A stretch of 64,000 nt of DNA from Paenibacillus monticola. Lineage in GTDB: Bacteria > Bacillota > Bacilli > Paenibacillales > Paenibacillaceae. This document shows positions 8,299-15,585 of the stretch, one piece after another. Within the stretch, counting starts at the first letter, position 1. Each line of letters begins with the position of its first letter. The stretch lies in NCBI RefSeq assembly GCF_009664975.1, contig NZ_WJXB01000002.1, positions 186,001 to 250,000 of the forward strand. The letters run 5' to 3'. Both the position numbers and the translations under genes were made by a program. Below the pieces are notes generated by a model that was not told the origin of the DNA, made no database searches, and saw only the letters and a program-made list of their open reading frames with translations.

Positions 8299-8799
8299 AT
8301 GAGTAACCGTATCAAAAGAATTACAGTTATTGCAGTAGCTGTTCTGTTCAGCATAACGCCTGCTATGGCTTTTGCAAATCCTGTAGGAACTGAGCGCGCA
8401 CCTTCCACGGCGCCAGATTCCATTCATTCCGAGAATGCTCATAGAGCACATCCAGGCAAAGAGGGTGGCTTCCGAGCCGGAGGCCATTTCATCATTATTG
8501 AAACCGCGAGGTTGCTGGAAATGGATCGCACCGAGCTTGTAAACAAGCTGAAAGCAGGGAAAACACTATCCGGGCTTGCTTTAGAGAAGAAAGGCTGGTC
8601 TGAAGAGCAATATATTCAGAAGCTTAGCGAGGCTGCCAGCCTTAAGCTGGATAAAGCCATCACTGAAGGGCGTTTAACTGCAGACGAAGCCACGAAGCTT
8701 AAGGCAGCTCTTCCTGCGATTCTGAAACTACGAATAAATAAGGTTGAGCATTTTCATGAAGGTAAACCTGCAGATCAGCAGGCCAAAAACCCTAAATAA
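8299..8799 (+). CDS. Small secreted protein of unknown function
   Basis: 166 residues with a clear signal peptide: basic MSNRIKR, hydrophobic core, and AMAFA-type cleavage near residue 27. After a low-complexity linker rich in His, Pro and Ser, one helical motif repeats: RTELVNKLKAGKTLSGLALEKK followed by SEEQYIQKLSEAASLKLDKAITEGRLTADEA-like segments. This resembles the short helical repeat common in exported YckD/DUF2680-type proteins. No catalytic residues are visible. The ATG has GAGGTG six bases upstream and the gene ends at a strong terminator. Secretion is well supported; role unknown. Confidence 0.8.
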   Translation: MSNRIKRITVIAVAVLFSITPAMAFANPVGTERAPSTAPDSIHSENAHRAHPGKEGGFRAGGHFIIIETARLLEMDRTELVNKLKAGKTLSGLALEKKGWSEEQYIQKLSEAASLKLDKAITEGRLTADEATKLKAALPAILKLRINKVEHFHEGKPADQQAKNPK

Positions 8800-8814
8800 A
8801 CCTTATACAGTATC

Positions 8815-8860
8815 AAGCGGATACCTTCAGCATTTTCAGGGGAGGTATCCGCTTTTCTTT
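8815..8860 (+). terminator. Rho-independent terminator
   Basis: AAGCGGATACCT pairs perfectly with AGGTATCCGCTT, followed by TTCTTTT. Confidence 0.88.
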
Positions 8861-8880
8861 TACATCCCTCATATATCACT

Positions 8881-9549
8881 TTATGCAGAAGGTACAGGCT
8901 TATTTCCTATTTGCCGCTGTGAGTTCCGGTAGGCTTCAAATATTGTAATACACAACATCAGCCAGGCGCCACTTGCGGCATAGCCACCGATTACATCACT
9001 TGGATAGTGTACCCCTAAATAAATACGGCTCCAGCCAATTCCTCCAGTGATGAGCACAGCTATCAGAATCAGCAAGATCCGGGCAAACTTCCGATGTAAA
9101 TGGCGCCACACTAGATAAGCAATTGCACCATAAAGGGAAAAAGCAGCCATCGAATGTCCACTAGGGAAACTATATCCGACTTCTTCAATAATTCGATGCA
9201 GATTCGGTCGCTCTCTATGAAACCACAGCTTCATCATTGTGTTTAACAGCTGTGAGCCTAATCCCACACACAGAAATAAAGCTAGCTCCAGCCGATGCTT
9301 CAGCAGAAAGAAGAGCAGTAGCATTGCCAGCAGCGATATCCCAATCGCCTGTCTGGATGAACCGACCAAGGACAAGCTCTTGGCCAGTGAAGTAAATGCA
9401 GGAGACTCAGCGGATTGGACAACATTAATTATGTATTCATCAAAAAAGGCCACCTTGTTCAGCATGACCAGCGCCGCTATCACGGCGAATCCCGCCGTAA
9501 AGCCTAAAAAAAGTACAAAACCTCTAGACCAGTAACGAAAATAAAGCAT
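8881..9549 (-). CDS. PAP2-family membrane phosphatase
   Basis: A 222-residue integral membrane phosphatase, of the class that dephosphorylates undecaprenyl diphosphate or phosphatidylglycerol phosphate on the outer face of the membrane. All three signature motifs are intact: KLWFHRERP (107-115), PSGH (129-132) and SRIYLGVHYPSD (174-185), with about six membrane helices. The frame is open to 9588, but GGAGGAAGTT stands directly before the ATG at 9549, which is the likely start. It is divergent from the hfq-like gene. Which lipid it acts on (BcrC-, PgpB- or YodM-like) cannot be decided. Confidence 0.92.
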   Translation of the reverse strand: MLYFRYWSRGFVLFLGFTAGFAVIAALVMLNKVAFFDEYIINVVQSAESPAFTSLAKSLSLVGSSRQAIGISLLAMLLLFFLLKHRLELALFLCVGLGSQLLNTMMKLWFHRERPNLHRIIEEVGYSFPSGHSMAAFSLYGAIAYLVWRHLHRKFARILLILIAVLITGGIGWSRIYLGVHYPSDVIGGYAASGAWLMLCITIFEAYRNSQRQIGNKPVPSA

Positions 9550-9660
9550 AACTTCCTCCTTGTCTAACTCTATGGCTGCTGATCCCATTTCCTGAGAAGG
9601 ACTTTCCCGTGTTATAATTACACAGTGATATCAATTTATAAAAGATGGAGTGCTGCCAAA

Positions 9661-9882
9661 GTGGAAAGTCTAAAATTGCAGGAACGTTTGTTGAACCAGT
9701 TCATCTCAACAAAGGTACCCGTGACGATTTTTACAACTAATGGGGTCAAAATGCAGGGTCTAGTTACCTCTTATGACGCTTTTACCATTACGTTAATTGG
9801 TCAAGGTGACGGCAGACAAAATGTGCTCTTCAAATCGGCGGTATCCACTATTGTACCGTTAAAGCCAGTCTCGCTCAAATAA
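9661..9882 (+). CDS. hfq: Divergent Hfq-like RNA chaperone
   Basis: A 73-residue Sm-fold protein, the length of Bacillus Hfq. Sm1 is visible in VTIFTTNGVKMQGLVTSYDAFTI (21-43) and Sm2 in VLFKSAVSTIVP (55-66). Q7 (the proximal-site Gln8 of E. coli) and K58 are kept, but the nearly universal YKHA motif is FKSA here: the His that contacts uridine at the pore is Ser59. Start: GGAG lies ten bases before the GTG at 9661; an in-frame GTG at 9625 lacks a ribosome site. It is not next to miaA, where hfq normally sits in Bacillota, so a second canonical copy elsewhere is likely. This one may be a specialised paralogue. Confidence 0.85.
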   Translation: MESLKLQERLLNQFISTKVPVTIFTTNGVKMQGLVTSYDAFTITLIGQGDGRQNVLFKSAVSTIVPLKPVSLK

Positions 9883-9938
9883 GCTGTCCCTAATGCTATC
9901 TCTCTCAACCTAGAATACCTTCACTAGCCCATCAACCC

Positions 9939-9975
9939 AAAGGGAACACCGGAATAAGAACCCGGTGTTCCCTTT
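9939..9975. terminator. Bidirectional hairpin terminator
   Basis: AAAGGGAACACCGG pairs perfectly with CCGGTGTTCCCTTT between the convergent hfq-like and lactonase genes. Confidence 0.8.
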
Positions 9976-9991
9976 GTCAGCTCTCAGGCTG

Positions 9992-11110
9992 TCAATGCGT
10001 AGCCGGAAATACACCTATTCTCACACATACCGGCTTGGATACCTCCGCCATATTTTCCGTATACAGAAGTCTGCCACTCTTGGGATCTCTCGAGAACACC
10101 ACCAGATTGTTAGCATCACGATTAGCAACGATAAGGTAACGACTATCCGGTGTTAATGTGAAATGACGCGGGTGACCTCCTAATGTAGATATATGTTCGA
10201 CAAAGGTAAGCCCTGCGGAGCCAGCATCTACTGCAAAAACAACAATGCTGTCATGTCCACGATTGGAACCGTACAGAAAACGCCCGTCCTCTGACAATGC
10301 TATTTCCGCACACGTGTTTTCTTCTTTAGAATCATAATCGGCCGGCAGAGTCGACACAGTTACAGCCGTGTGCAGAGTTCCTTTTGCGCTGTCATAGGTA
10401 AACGATGTAATTGTAGAATCCACCTCATTAATCACATAGGCTGATTTCTCATCTGGATGAAAGACAAAATGGCGTGGGCCTGCCCCTGGATGAAGTATCG
10501 TATCATGCTGAGCTTCGAAAGTCTGCTGCTCTCTATTAATCGTATAGGATCGAATCAGATCAAGTCCAAGATCAGAGACAAACAAATAACGTCCGTCCGG
10601 ACTGAATACAGCGGAATGCGGATGTGGACGATCCTGACGTTCCGGATGAGCGCCATGACCGGTATGTACCGCTACATCAGTTAATGAAAGAGGATTCCCT
10701 TGCTCATCTAATGACACCAGGCCAATTTTCCCACCATGATAACTGCATACCACTACATATTGGTTCTCTAAATCCCGTGAAATATGGCAAGTCGTTGTTT
10801 GGACTTTACCTTCAGCAGGCATGGTTGGAATACGCTTCAGCTCACTCAATTTCCCGGTCTGAGGATCGATGGCAAAAGAAACAACCTCCCCTTGCTTGCC
10901 TCCTTCTCCATTTGGTGTCTCTCCGATTGCATATAATCGCATATTAACAGGATCTACATTAATGAAGGTAGGATTTGTAATCCCTTCAACGGTATTTAAT
11001 AGCGTTATCGTTCCTCCGGCTTCCCCATCGAATTCAAATACTTGTACTCCACTCTCCGTAGCACTTGCATAGGAGCCCGTAAATAATAACAATTTAGAAC
11101 GCTCATTCAT
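9992..11110 (-). CDS. pgl: Lactonase-fold 6-phosphogluconolactonase (YkgB type)
   Basis: A 372-residue protein of the seven-bladed beta-propeller lactonase family (PF10282), which hydrolyses 6-phosphogluconolactone in the oxidative pentose phosphate pathway. Repeated blade motifs are visible: FSPDGRYLFVSDLG, FHPDEKSAYVINEV, LSEDGRFLYGSNRG and LTPDSRYLIVANRD, plus the conserved HPHSAVF and PRHF stretches. The start ATG at 11110 follows GAGGAGG. The family also includes enzymes acting on other lactones, so the substrate is an inference from B. subtilis YkgB. It is a single gene, divergent from the LytTR regulator. Confidence 0.9.
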   Translation of the reverse strand: MNERSKLLLFTGSYASATESGVQVFEFDGEAGGTITLLNTVEGITNPTFINVDPVNMRLYAIGETPNGEGGKQGEVVSFAIDPQTGKLSELKRIPTMPAEGKVQTTTCHISRDLENQYVVVCSYHGGKIGLVSLDEQGNPLSLTDVAVHTGHGAHPERQDRPHPHSAVFSPDGRYLFVSDLGLDLIRSYTINREQQTFEAQHDTILHPGAGPRHFVFHPDEKSAYVINEVDSTITSFTYDSAKGTLHTAVTVSTLPADYDSKEENTCAEIALSEDGRFLYGSNRGHDSIVVFAVDAGSAGLTFVEHISTLGGHPRHFTLTPDSRYLIVANRDANNLVVFSRDPKSGRLLYTENMAEVSKPVCVRIGVFPATH

Positions 11111-11247
11111 TTCAAATTTCCTCCTCTAAGGTCAGCTACCTTCTATATAATCTACATTTTTTCTCCGTCTATGACAAATACTACGTTTAAAATGTCATAA
11201 AACATTTAAAAAATAAGGCTTCTCAAACCCAAAACCATGTGCTATGA

Positions 11248-11261
11248 TGAAAGCGCTAACA
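11248..11261. promoter_or_regulatory. Perfect CcpA-binding site (cre)
   Basis: TGAAAGCGCTAACA matches all 14 positions of the Bacillus cre consensus TGWAANCGNTNWCA. It starts on the last base of a TATGAT -10 box (11243-11248), so CcpA binding would block initiation of the LytTR gene. Confidence 0.75.
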
Positions 11262-11294
11262 TAATATTTTATTTTGAAAAAAGGGGGAACAAGA

Positions 11295-11633
11295 ATGAGT
11301 AGCATCCTGCTGGAAGCCAAAAATGTGTATGAGGACTTCGAGGTGGAAACGGACATTCTGTTCTTTAAGGTCGGAGACCATGATTTGGTCATTTTTCACG
11401 GCAGAAATTATAACATTAAAAAGAGAATGACTGCCGAGCAACTAAACCGCTTATTGCTAAGTTCTAGTTATTATCATGTTTATGGTGGCTGTTATGTAAA
11501 TTTGAACAAGATCAGCTCTATTGAAGAAGACTGTGTTTATTTTGGAGAGAAGGGCCTTTACGCCAAAAATGTCCGTGTCCCTAGACGGAAACAGGAAAGT
11601 ATCCGTCATCTACTTAGAAATCTTCATTCTTAA
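11295..11633 (+). CDS. Stand-alone LytTR DNA-binding domain regulator
   Basis: 112 residues, almost entirely a LytTR domain: an initial strand-rich part (DILFFKVGDHDLVIFHGRNYNI), then the typical YYHVYGGCYVNLNKISSIEE segment and VRVPRRKQESIRHLLRNL at the end, where Arg-rich contacts to DNA are made. There is no receiver domain or membrane region, so activity must be set by expression level, by a ligand, or by a partner protein. GGGGG stands about seven bases before the ATG at 11295; a TTG at 11274 overlaps that site and is rejected. A perfect cre site covers its promoter, which suggests glucose repression. Targets are unknown. Confidence 0.85.
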   Translation: MSSILLEAKNVYEDFEVETDILFFKVGDHDLVIFHGRNYNIKKRMTAEQLNRLLLSSSYYHVYGGCYVNLNKISSIEEDCVYFGEKGLYAKNVRVPRRKQESIRHLLRNLHS

Positions 11634-11657
11634 GAGTTACCTTTACCGCTGCCTTAA

Positions 11658-11706
11658 GCAGAAACGGCTAAGCCGTCCTAATACAGGACGACTTAGCCGT
11701 TTCTGC
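11658..11706. repeat. Dispersed palindromic repeat, copy A
   Basis: Two 21-nt arms with one mismatch (core GAAACGGCTAAG with CTTAGCCGTTTC) flank a 7-nt loop. The tail CGAGAAATAT... is shared with copy C at 17981. No T-tract follows, so it is not a plain terminator. Confidence 0.75.
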
Positions 11707-11765
11707 GAGAAATATAAAGATAAGTTATTGCGTGAAGCGTATAAATTCTTATATTTCCAGCAAAG

Positions 11766-11810
11766 GCCGGAAACGCATGGTTTATCATGCTATTTCCAGC
11801 TTTTTTTCTT
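11766..11810 (+). terminator. Terminator after the LytTR gene
   Basis: An imperfect stem (GCCGGAAACGCATG with CATGCTATTTCCAGC) is followed by TTTTTTTCTTTTC. Confidence 0.75.
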
Positions 11811-11934
11811 TTCTTAATGAATACTTAAAAAGTATATGTGCTTTTTTATACTTTCTTAAGGTTTGAGATCTTGATTTCTGGTAAAGTTGTAGAAAGACAG
11901 GCAACACCTATATTGAAGGGAGTCATTAATTATA

Positions 11935-13134
11935 ATGGACAAAAAAGATCTGAATGAAAATGAACACTTGGAGAACAACGGAACGACGGAAGAACTCAAC
12001 GCTTCCGAAAATGAAAATCTTGAAGCTATTGAGGATACTACCCCCTCTCCAGCAACTGAAGAGCTTCAAGATACGCCAGAACCCTTGGTTACAGACATCG
12101 AGGAAAGTGTTCCCGTAATGAGTAAAGTTGGTGAACCAACGCCTCCTGCACCCCCTTCCGCTTCCTCCAGAAGCAATAAGGGCTGGATGATCGCATCGAT
12201 CGTTCTGGCAGCAGTACTCATCATCGTTCTGATCAAACCCCCTTTCCAAACAGATGACAGCAAAGCAGCTGTTGCATCGGTTAACGGAACTGATATTACA
12301 AAACAACAACTTTACGATAAACTGGTAGAAGCTGGCGGAGAAACTACACTGCAATCACTGATTACAACTACTCTCGTAGATCAAGAAGCCAAAAAAGCGA
12401 ATATTACTGTGACTGACGCAGATGTCACTGCTGAGATTGAAGATCTTAAAACGCAATTCGGTGGTGAAGCTGCCCTGAACTCCGCTTTGGAACAGAGCTC
12501 AATGACTATTGACGATCTGAAGAAACAAATGCCTTTGCAAGTACAAATTCGTAAGATTCTTGAACCGCAGGTAAAAATAACGGATGCGGATATCAAAACT
12601 TATTATGATACAAACAAAGCTACTTATAACACTGAAGAAGAAGTACGCGCTTCCCATATCCTTGTAGCAACCAAAGAAGAAGCAGACGCAATTCTTAAAC
12701 AACTGAAGGATGGCGCGGACTTTGCCGCACTTGCTAAAGAAAAGTCTTCTGATACAGGTTCTAAGGATAACGGCGGTGACTTGGACTTCTTTAAACGTTC
12801 AGATATGGACCCTGATTTCTCCGACGCTGCCTTTAAGCTTAAAGTAGGCGAAACAAGCGGCGCAGTAAAAAGCCAATATGGCTATCACATTATTAAAGTG
12901 ACTGACCATAAAGATGCTCATAATTACACTATGGAAGAAAAGAAAGCGGATATCACCAAAGCTCTTATCTCGCAAAAAGTTTCTGAGCTATCCGCAACAT
13001 GGTTGCAGGATTTAACAACTAAATCCAAAATCACTAATACTCTTACAGACGCCAAAGCAGCTGACGCATCTGCTGCTCCAGATGCAAGTGCAGACCCTGC
13101 AGCAGCCGAAGCTACAGAAGCACCAGCTAAATAA
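11935..13134 (+). CDS. prsA: PrsA-type foldase with parvulin (PPIC) domain
   Basis: A 399-residue peptidyl-prolyl cis/trans isomerase that probably helps exported proteins fold on the outer face of the membrane. An acidic, Pro-rich cytoplasmic N-terminus (1-80) is followed by one membrane helix (84-100), a SurA-like N-domain beginning VNGTDITKQQLYDKL, and a parvulin domain at about 235-325 (RASHILV, GGDLDFF, SQYGYHIIKV). It ends in an Ala-Pro-Glu tail. Classical PrsA is a lipoprotein; here there is no lipobox Cys and the anchor is an uncleaved helix. The ATG follows GGGAG. Single-gene transcript with its own terminator. Confidence 0.88.
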   Translation: MDKKDLNENEHLENNGTTEELNASENENLEAIEDTTPSPATEELQDTPEPLVTDIEESVPVMSKVGEPTPPAPPSASSRSNKGWMIASIVLAAVLIIVLIKPPFQTDDSKAAVASVNGTDITKQQLYDKLVEAGGETTLQSLITTTLVDQEAKKANITVTDADVTAEIEDLKTQFGGEAALNSALEQSSMTIDDLKKQMPLQVQIRKILEPQVKITDADIKTYYDTNKATYNTEEEVRASHILVATKEEADAILKQLKDGADFAALAKEKSSDTGSKDNGGDLDFFKRSDMDPDFSDAAFKLKVGETSGAVKSQYGYHIIKVTDHKDAHNYTMEEKKADITKALISQKVSELSATWLQDLTTKSKITNTLTDAKAADASAAPDASADPAAAEATEAPAK

Positions 13135-13149
13135 AGAAATAATTATTCC

Positions 13150-13192
13150 AAAAAGCAGGACAAGCGTTAATTCGCCTGTCCTGCTTTTTTTG
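13150..13192 (+). terminator. Rho-independent terminator after the foldase gene
   Basis: AAAAGCAGGACAAGCG pairs with CGCCTGTCCTGCTTTT, followed by a T-run. Confidence 0.9.
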
Positions 13193-13225
13193 TGCTTGTT
13201 ATAGATATTTCAAACCCAATATTGC

Positions 13226-13825
13226 TTATTTAAACACTTTTACGCGTTCTTCGATCGGCTGGAATTCTTTTTCACCGGGTGCAGTAACGGGTTTACCGAA
13301 TGGCAATTCAGCAATCAGCTTCCATTCTGCCGGAATGCCCCACTCTTTCTTCACATCTTCATCAATCAGCGGGTTGTAATGCTGCAGTGAAGCACCAAGT
13401 CCTTCTTCAGCAAGTGCTGTCCATACTACAAACTGTAGAATACCAGAAGACTGGTTAGACCAGATTGGAAAGTTATCAGCATAGAGAGCAAAGTTCTCCT
13501 GCAGCTGCTTTACGCCTACTTGATCTTCAAAGAACAATACGGAACCGTAACCAGCCTTGAAAGAAGCCAATTTCTGAGCAGTACCTTCGAACTGTTCTGT
13601 TGGAACAATTTTGCGGAGTGCTTCTGCAGTGATATCCCAGAGTTTATCATGTTGCTCTCCCAGAAGGACAACCGCTCTCGAGGTTTGGGAGTTGAATGAA
13701 GTTGGGCTATGTAGTACTGCCTCTTCAACAATTTCCTGAATCTTAGCATCGGATACTGTGGATTCTTTGCTGATCGCATATACGGAACGTCTACCTTTGA
13801 CCGCTTCAAAAAAATTCTTAGACAT
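13226..13825 (-). CDS. Nitroreductase-family oxidoreductase
   Basis: A 199-residue FMN-dependent oxidoreductase of the Frm2/Hbn1-YdgI branch. The N-terminal FFEAVKGRRSVYAI holds the Arg-Arg-Ser that binds FMN phosphate, SPTSFNSQTSRAVVL is the second FMN-binding segment, and the C-terminal ELPFGKPVTAPGEKEF stretch is typical. It probably reduces nitro- or quinone-like compounds using NAD(P)H. The ATG follows GGAGG. Upstream is a TTGTAA / TAAGAT promoter and a TTAGTTACTAA palindrome just after the expected transcription start, which suggests repression by a MarR- or HxlR-type sensor. The physiological substrate is unknown. Confidence 0.9.
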   Translation of the reverse strand: MSKNFFEAVKGRRSVYAISKESTVSDAKIQEIVEEAVLHSPTSFNSQTSRAVVLLGEQHDKLWDITAEALRKIVPTEQFEGTAQKLASFKAGYGSVLFFEDQVGVKQLQENFALYADNFPIWSNQSSGILQFVVWTALAEEGLGASLQHYNPLIDEDVKKEWGIPAEWKLIAELPFGKPVTAPGEKEFQPIEERVKVFK

Positions 13826-13847
13826 AAAATAACTACCTCCGTTTAAT

Positions 13848-13858
13848 TTAGTAACTAA
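13848..13858. promoter_or_regulatory. Small palindrome, candidate operator for the nitroreductase gene
   Basis: TTAGTTACTAA (minus strand) is a perfect 5-1-5 palindrome a few bases downstream of the predicted start site. Confidence 0.35.
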
Positions 13859-14050
13859 CTTTTATATATCTTAACACTTTTTTTCTGGAATTACAATCCC
13901 TATACACAACTTTTTGGGTCGGGTATACAAACCGCCAACTTTTATTATTACTGAAATACGTTTAATTATTCGCTCGACACCAACCATATACAAACAGCCT
14001 ATTTATAGGCTACAATGATTCAGCGAAAATGCTGAAAGAAGGTATAAAGC

Positions 14051-15466
14051 ATGAAATTCTTATTGCGAAAAGACTTTAATTTGAAGAATAAAACAACTAT
14101 TTTTGCGGTATTGCTCTTACTTTCCTTGAGCCTGGTTATTAGTGGCTGTAAAGTCACAAATTCTTCTCTTTTAAATTCAGAGAAATCAGAAGGTAATAAC
14201 AAAGATCCCATATCCTTCTGGGTGGCTACCGATGTTCATTATCTGGATAAAGGGCTCCATGATGACGGACAGGCTTTTCAGACCTATGTCACTGGTGGTG
14301 ATGGTAAAATGCTGCCCTACAGTGATGAAATCGCCGAATCCTTGGTAAGGGACGTAGAGCAGCAGAAACCGAAGTTCATTATCCTGAGCGGAGATCTAAC
14401 GAACAACGGTGAAAAGAGCAGCCATGAGAAATTAACAGCTAAGCTAAAGCGGATAGAGAAGTTGGGAACCTCCGTCTATGTAATTCCCGGAAATCATGAC
14501 TTGTTTAACCCTTGGGCAAGATCCTTTAAGGCGAATAAGCAGATCATTGCCGATTCCATAACCGATAAGGACTTCACTGATCTCTATAGCGATTTCGGCT
14601 ATAATGAAGCTCTTTCCCGTGACAAGGAAACGCTCAGCTATGTCGTTAAAGCGGCTCCTGGTTTAATGCTGCTCATGATTGACAGCAGTCAATATAATAA
14701 CAACCAAAAGTACGGATTTCCACAAACGGATGGGCGGGTGGCCGCATCCACGCTCTCGTGGATTGATGAATGTGTGAAGCTTGCAGCCAAGGAACATGCC
14801 TCTATAATTACGGTCTTCCACCACAATCTGTTGGACCACACTTCCTTGTCAATTGCCGGCTTTAAGCTCAATAATAGTCAGGAGACCATGAAGGTTCTGC
14901 GCAAGAATGGACTAAACTTAGTGCTGTCAGGACATGTTCATTTGCAGGATATCCGCCGAGATCCGGTTGTAGGCAAGGATGACTCTTCATCTCCTCCGCT
15001 AACTCCGGTATATGATATCTCGACCGGTGCGTTAGCTGTGAATCCACATCAATATGGAGCCATGACGTTTGACCCGCTCACTAGAACTGTGAATTACCAC
15101 ACGGCTACAGTCAATGTCGAGGACTGGGCTAAGGCTAACGGGAGCACTGATCCTAACCTTTTAAACTTTAAAGCTTATGCTGAACAAACCTTTGCAACAA
15201 GCTCCTACAACAAAGCTATGACAAGTCTCAAGGACAGTAAGTTCACTGAGGCAGAGAAGCAGTCGATGGCAACGGTGATGTCCAAGCTGAATGTGCGGTA
15301 TTTTGCCGGAACAGCCGGAAGTTCTTCCGCTGACATTAAGGCACTGCCAGGCTTTAAGCTTTGGGAAGGTGTAACCGATAATTTCCTGTCCGGCTATATT
15401 AGTAGTATGGCTGCTGATAAAGAACCTAGCAATGTGTCACTCCAGGTTATTTTGACCACACAGTAG
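14051..15466 (+). CDS. Calcineurin-like metallophosphoesterase lipoprotein
   Basis: A 471-residue exported phosphoesterase. A signal peptide with lipobox LVISGC puts the lipidated Cys at residue 33. The dinuclear metal site motifs are in order: DVHYLD, SGDLTNNGE, PGNHD, FHHN and GHVH. A further domain of about 140 residues follows (from about 330) and carries no motif I know. Secreted members of this family cleave phosphodiesters or phosphomonoesters outside the membrane; the substrate is not predictable. The ATG has AAGAAGG upstream. Divergent from the nitroreductase gene, ending at a strong terminator. Confidence 0.9.
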   Translation: MKFLLRKDFNLKNKTTIFAVLLLLSLSLVISGCKVTNSSLLNSEKSEGNNKDPISFWVATDVHYLDKGLHDDGQAFQTYVTGGDGKMLPYSDEIAESLVRDVEQQKPKFIILSGDLTNNGEKSSHEKLTAKLKRIEKLGTSVYVIPGNHDLFNPWARSFKANKQIIADSITDKDFTDLYSDFGYNEALSRDKETLSYVVKAAPGLMLLMIDSSQYNNNQKYGFPQTDGRVAASTLSWIDECVKLAAKEHASIITVFHHNLLDHTSLSIAGFKLNNSQETMKVLRKNGLNLVLSGHVHLQDIRRDPVVGKDDSSSPPLTPVYDISTGALAVNPHQYGAMTFDPLTRTVNYHTATVNVEDWAKANGSTDPNLLNFKAYAEQTFATSSYNKAMTSLKDSKFTEAEKQSMATVMSKLNVRYFAGTAGSSSADIKALPGFKLWEGVTDNFLSGYISSMAADKEPSNVSLQVILTTQ

Positions 15467-15480
15467 AATAAAAAAGCAAA

Positions 15481-15530
15481 AAAAAACCGTGTTCCCCTCG
15501 CATTTTCTGCGGTTTGGGGAACACGGTTTT
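15481..15530. terminator. Bidirectional terminator
   Basis: AAAAAACCGTGTTCCCC pairs with GGGGAACACGGTTTT; A- and T-tracts on both sides serve the two convergent genes. Confidence 0.88.
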
Positions 15531-15533
15531 CTC

Positions 15534-15581
15534 GAAGAAACGGCTTCGCCGTCCTTGTATGGACGGCGAAGCCGTTTCTTC
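15534..15581. repeat. Dispersed palindromic repeat, copy B
   Basis: A perfect 21-bp inverted repeat (15534-15554 with 15561-15581; core GAAACGGCTTCGCCGTCC) around a 6-nt loop, in inverted orientation relative to copies A and C. Confidence 0.8.
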
Positions 15582-15585
15582 TTAA

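Noticed and set aside
15481-15581. Insertion-sequence end with terminal inverted repeats
   Set aside because: The two adjacent palindromes are a normal bidirectional terminator and a dispersed repeat; no transposase or target duplication is visible.
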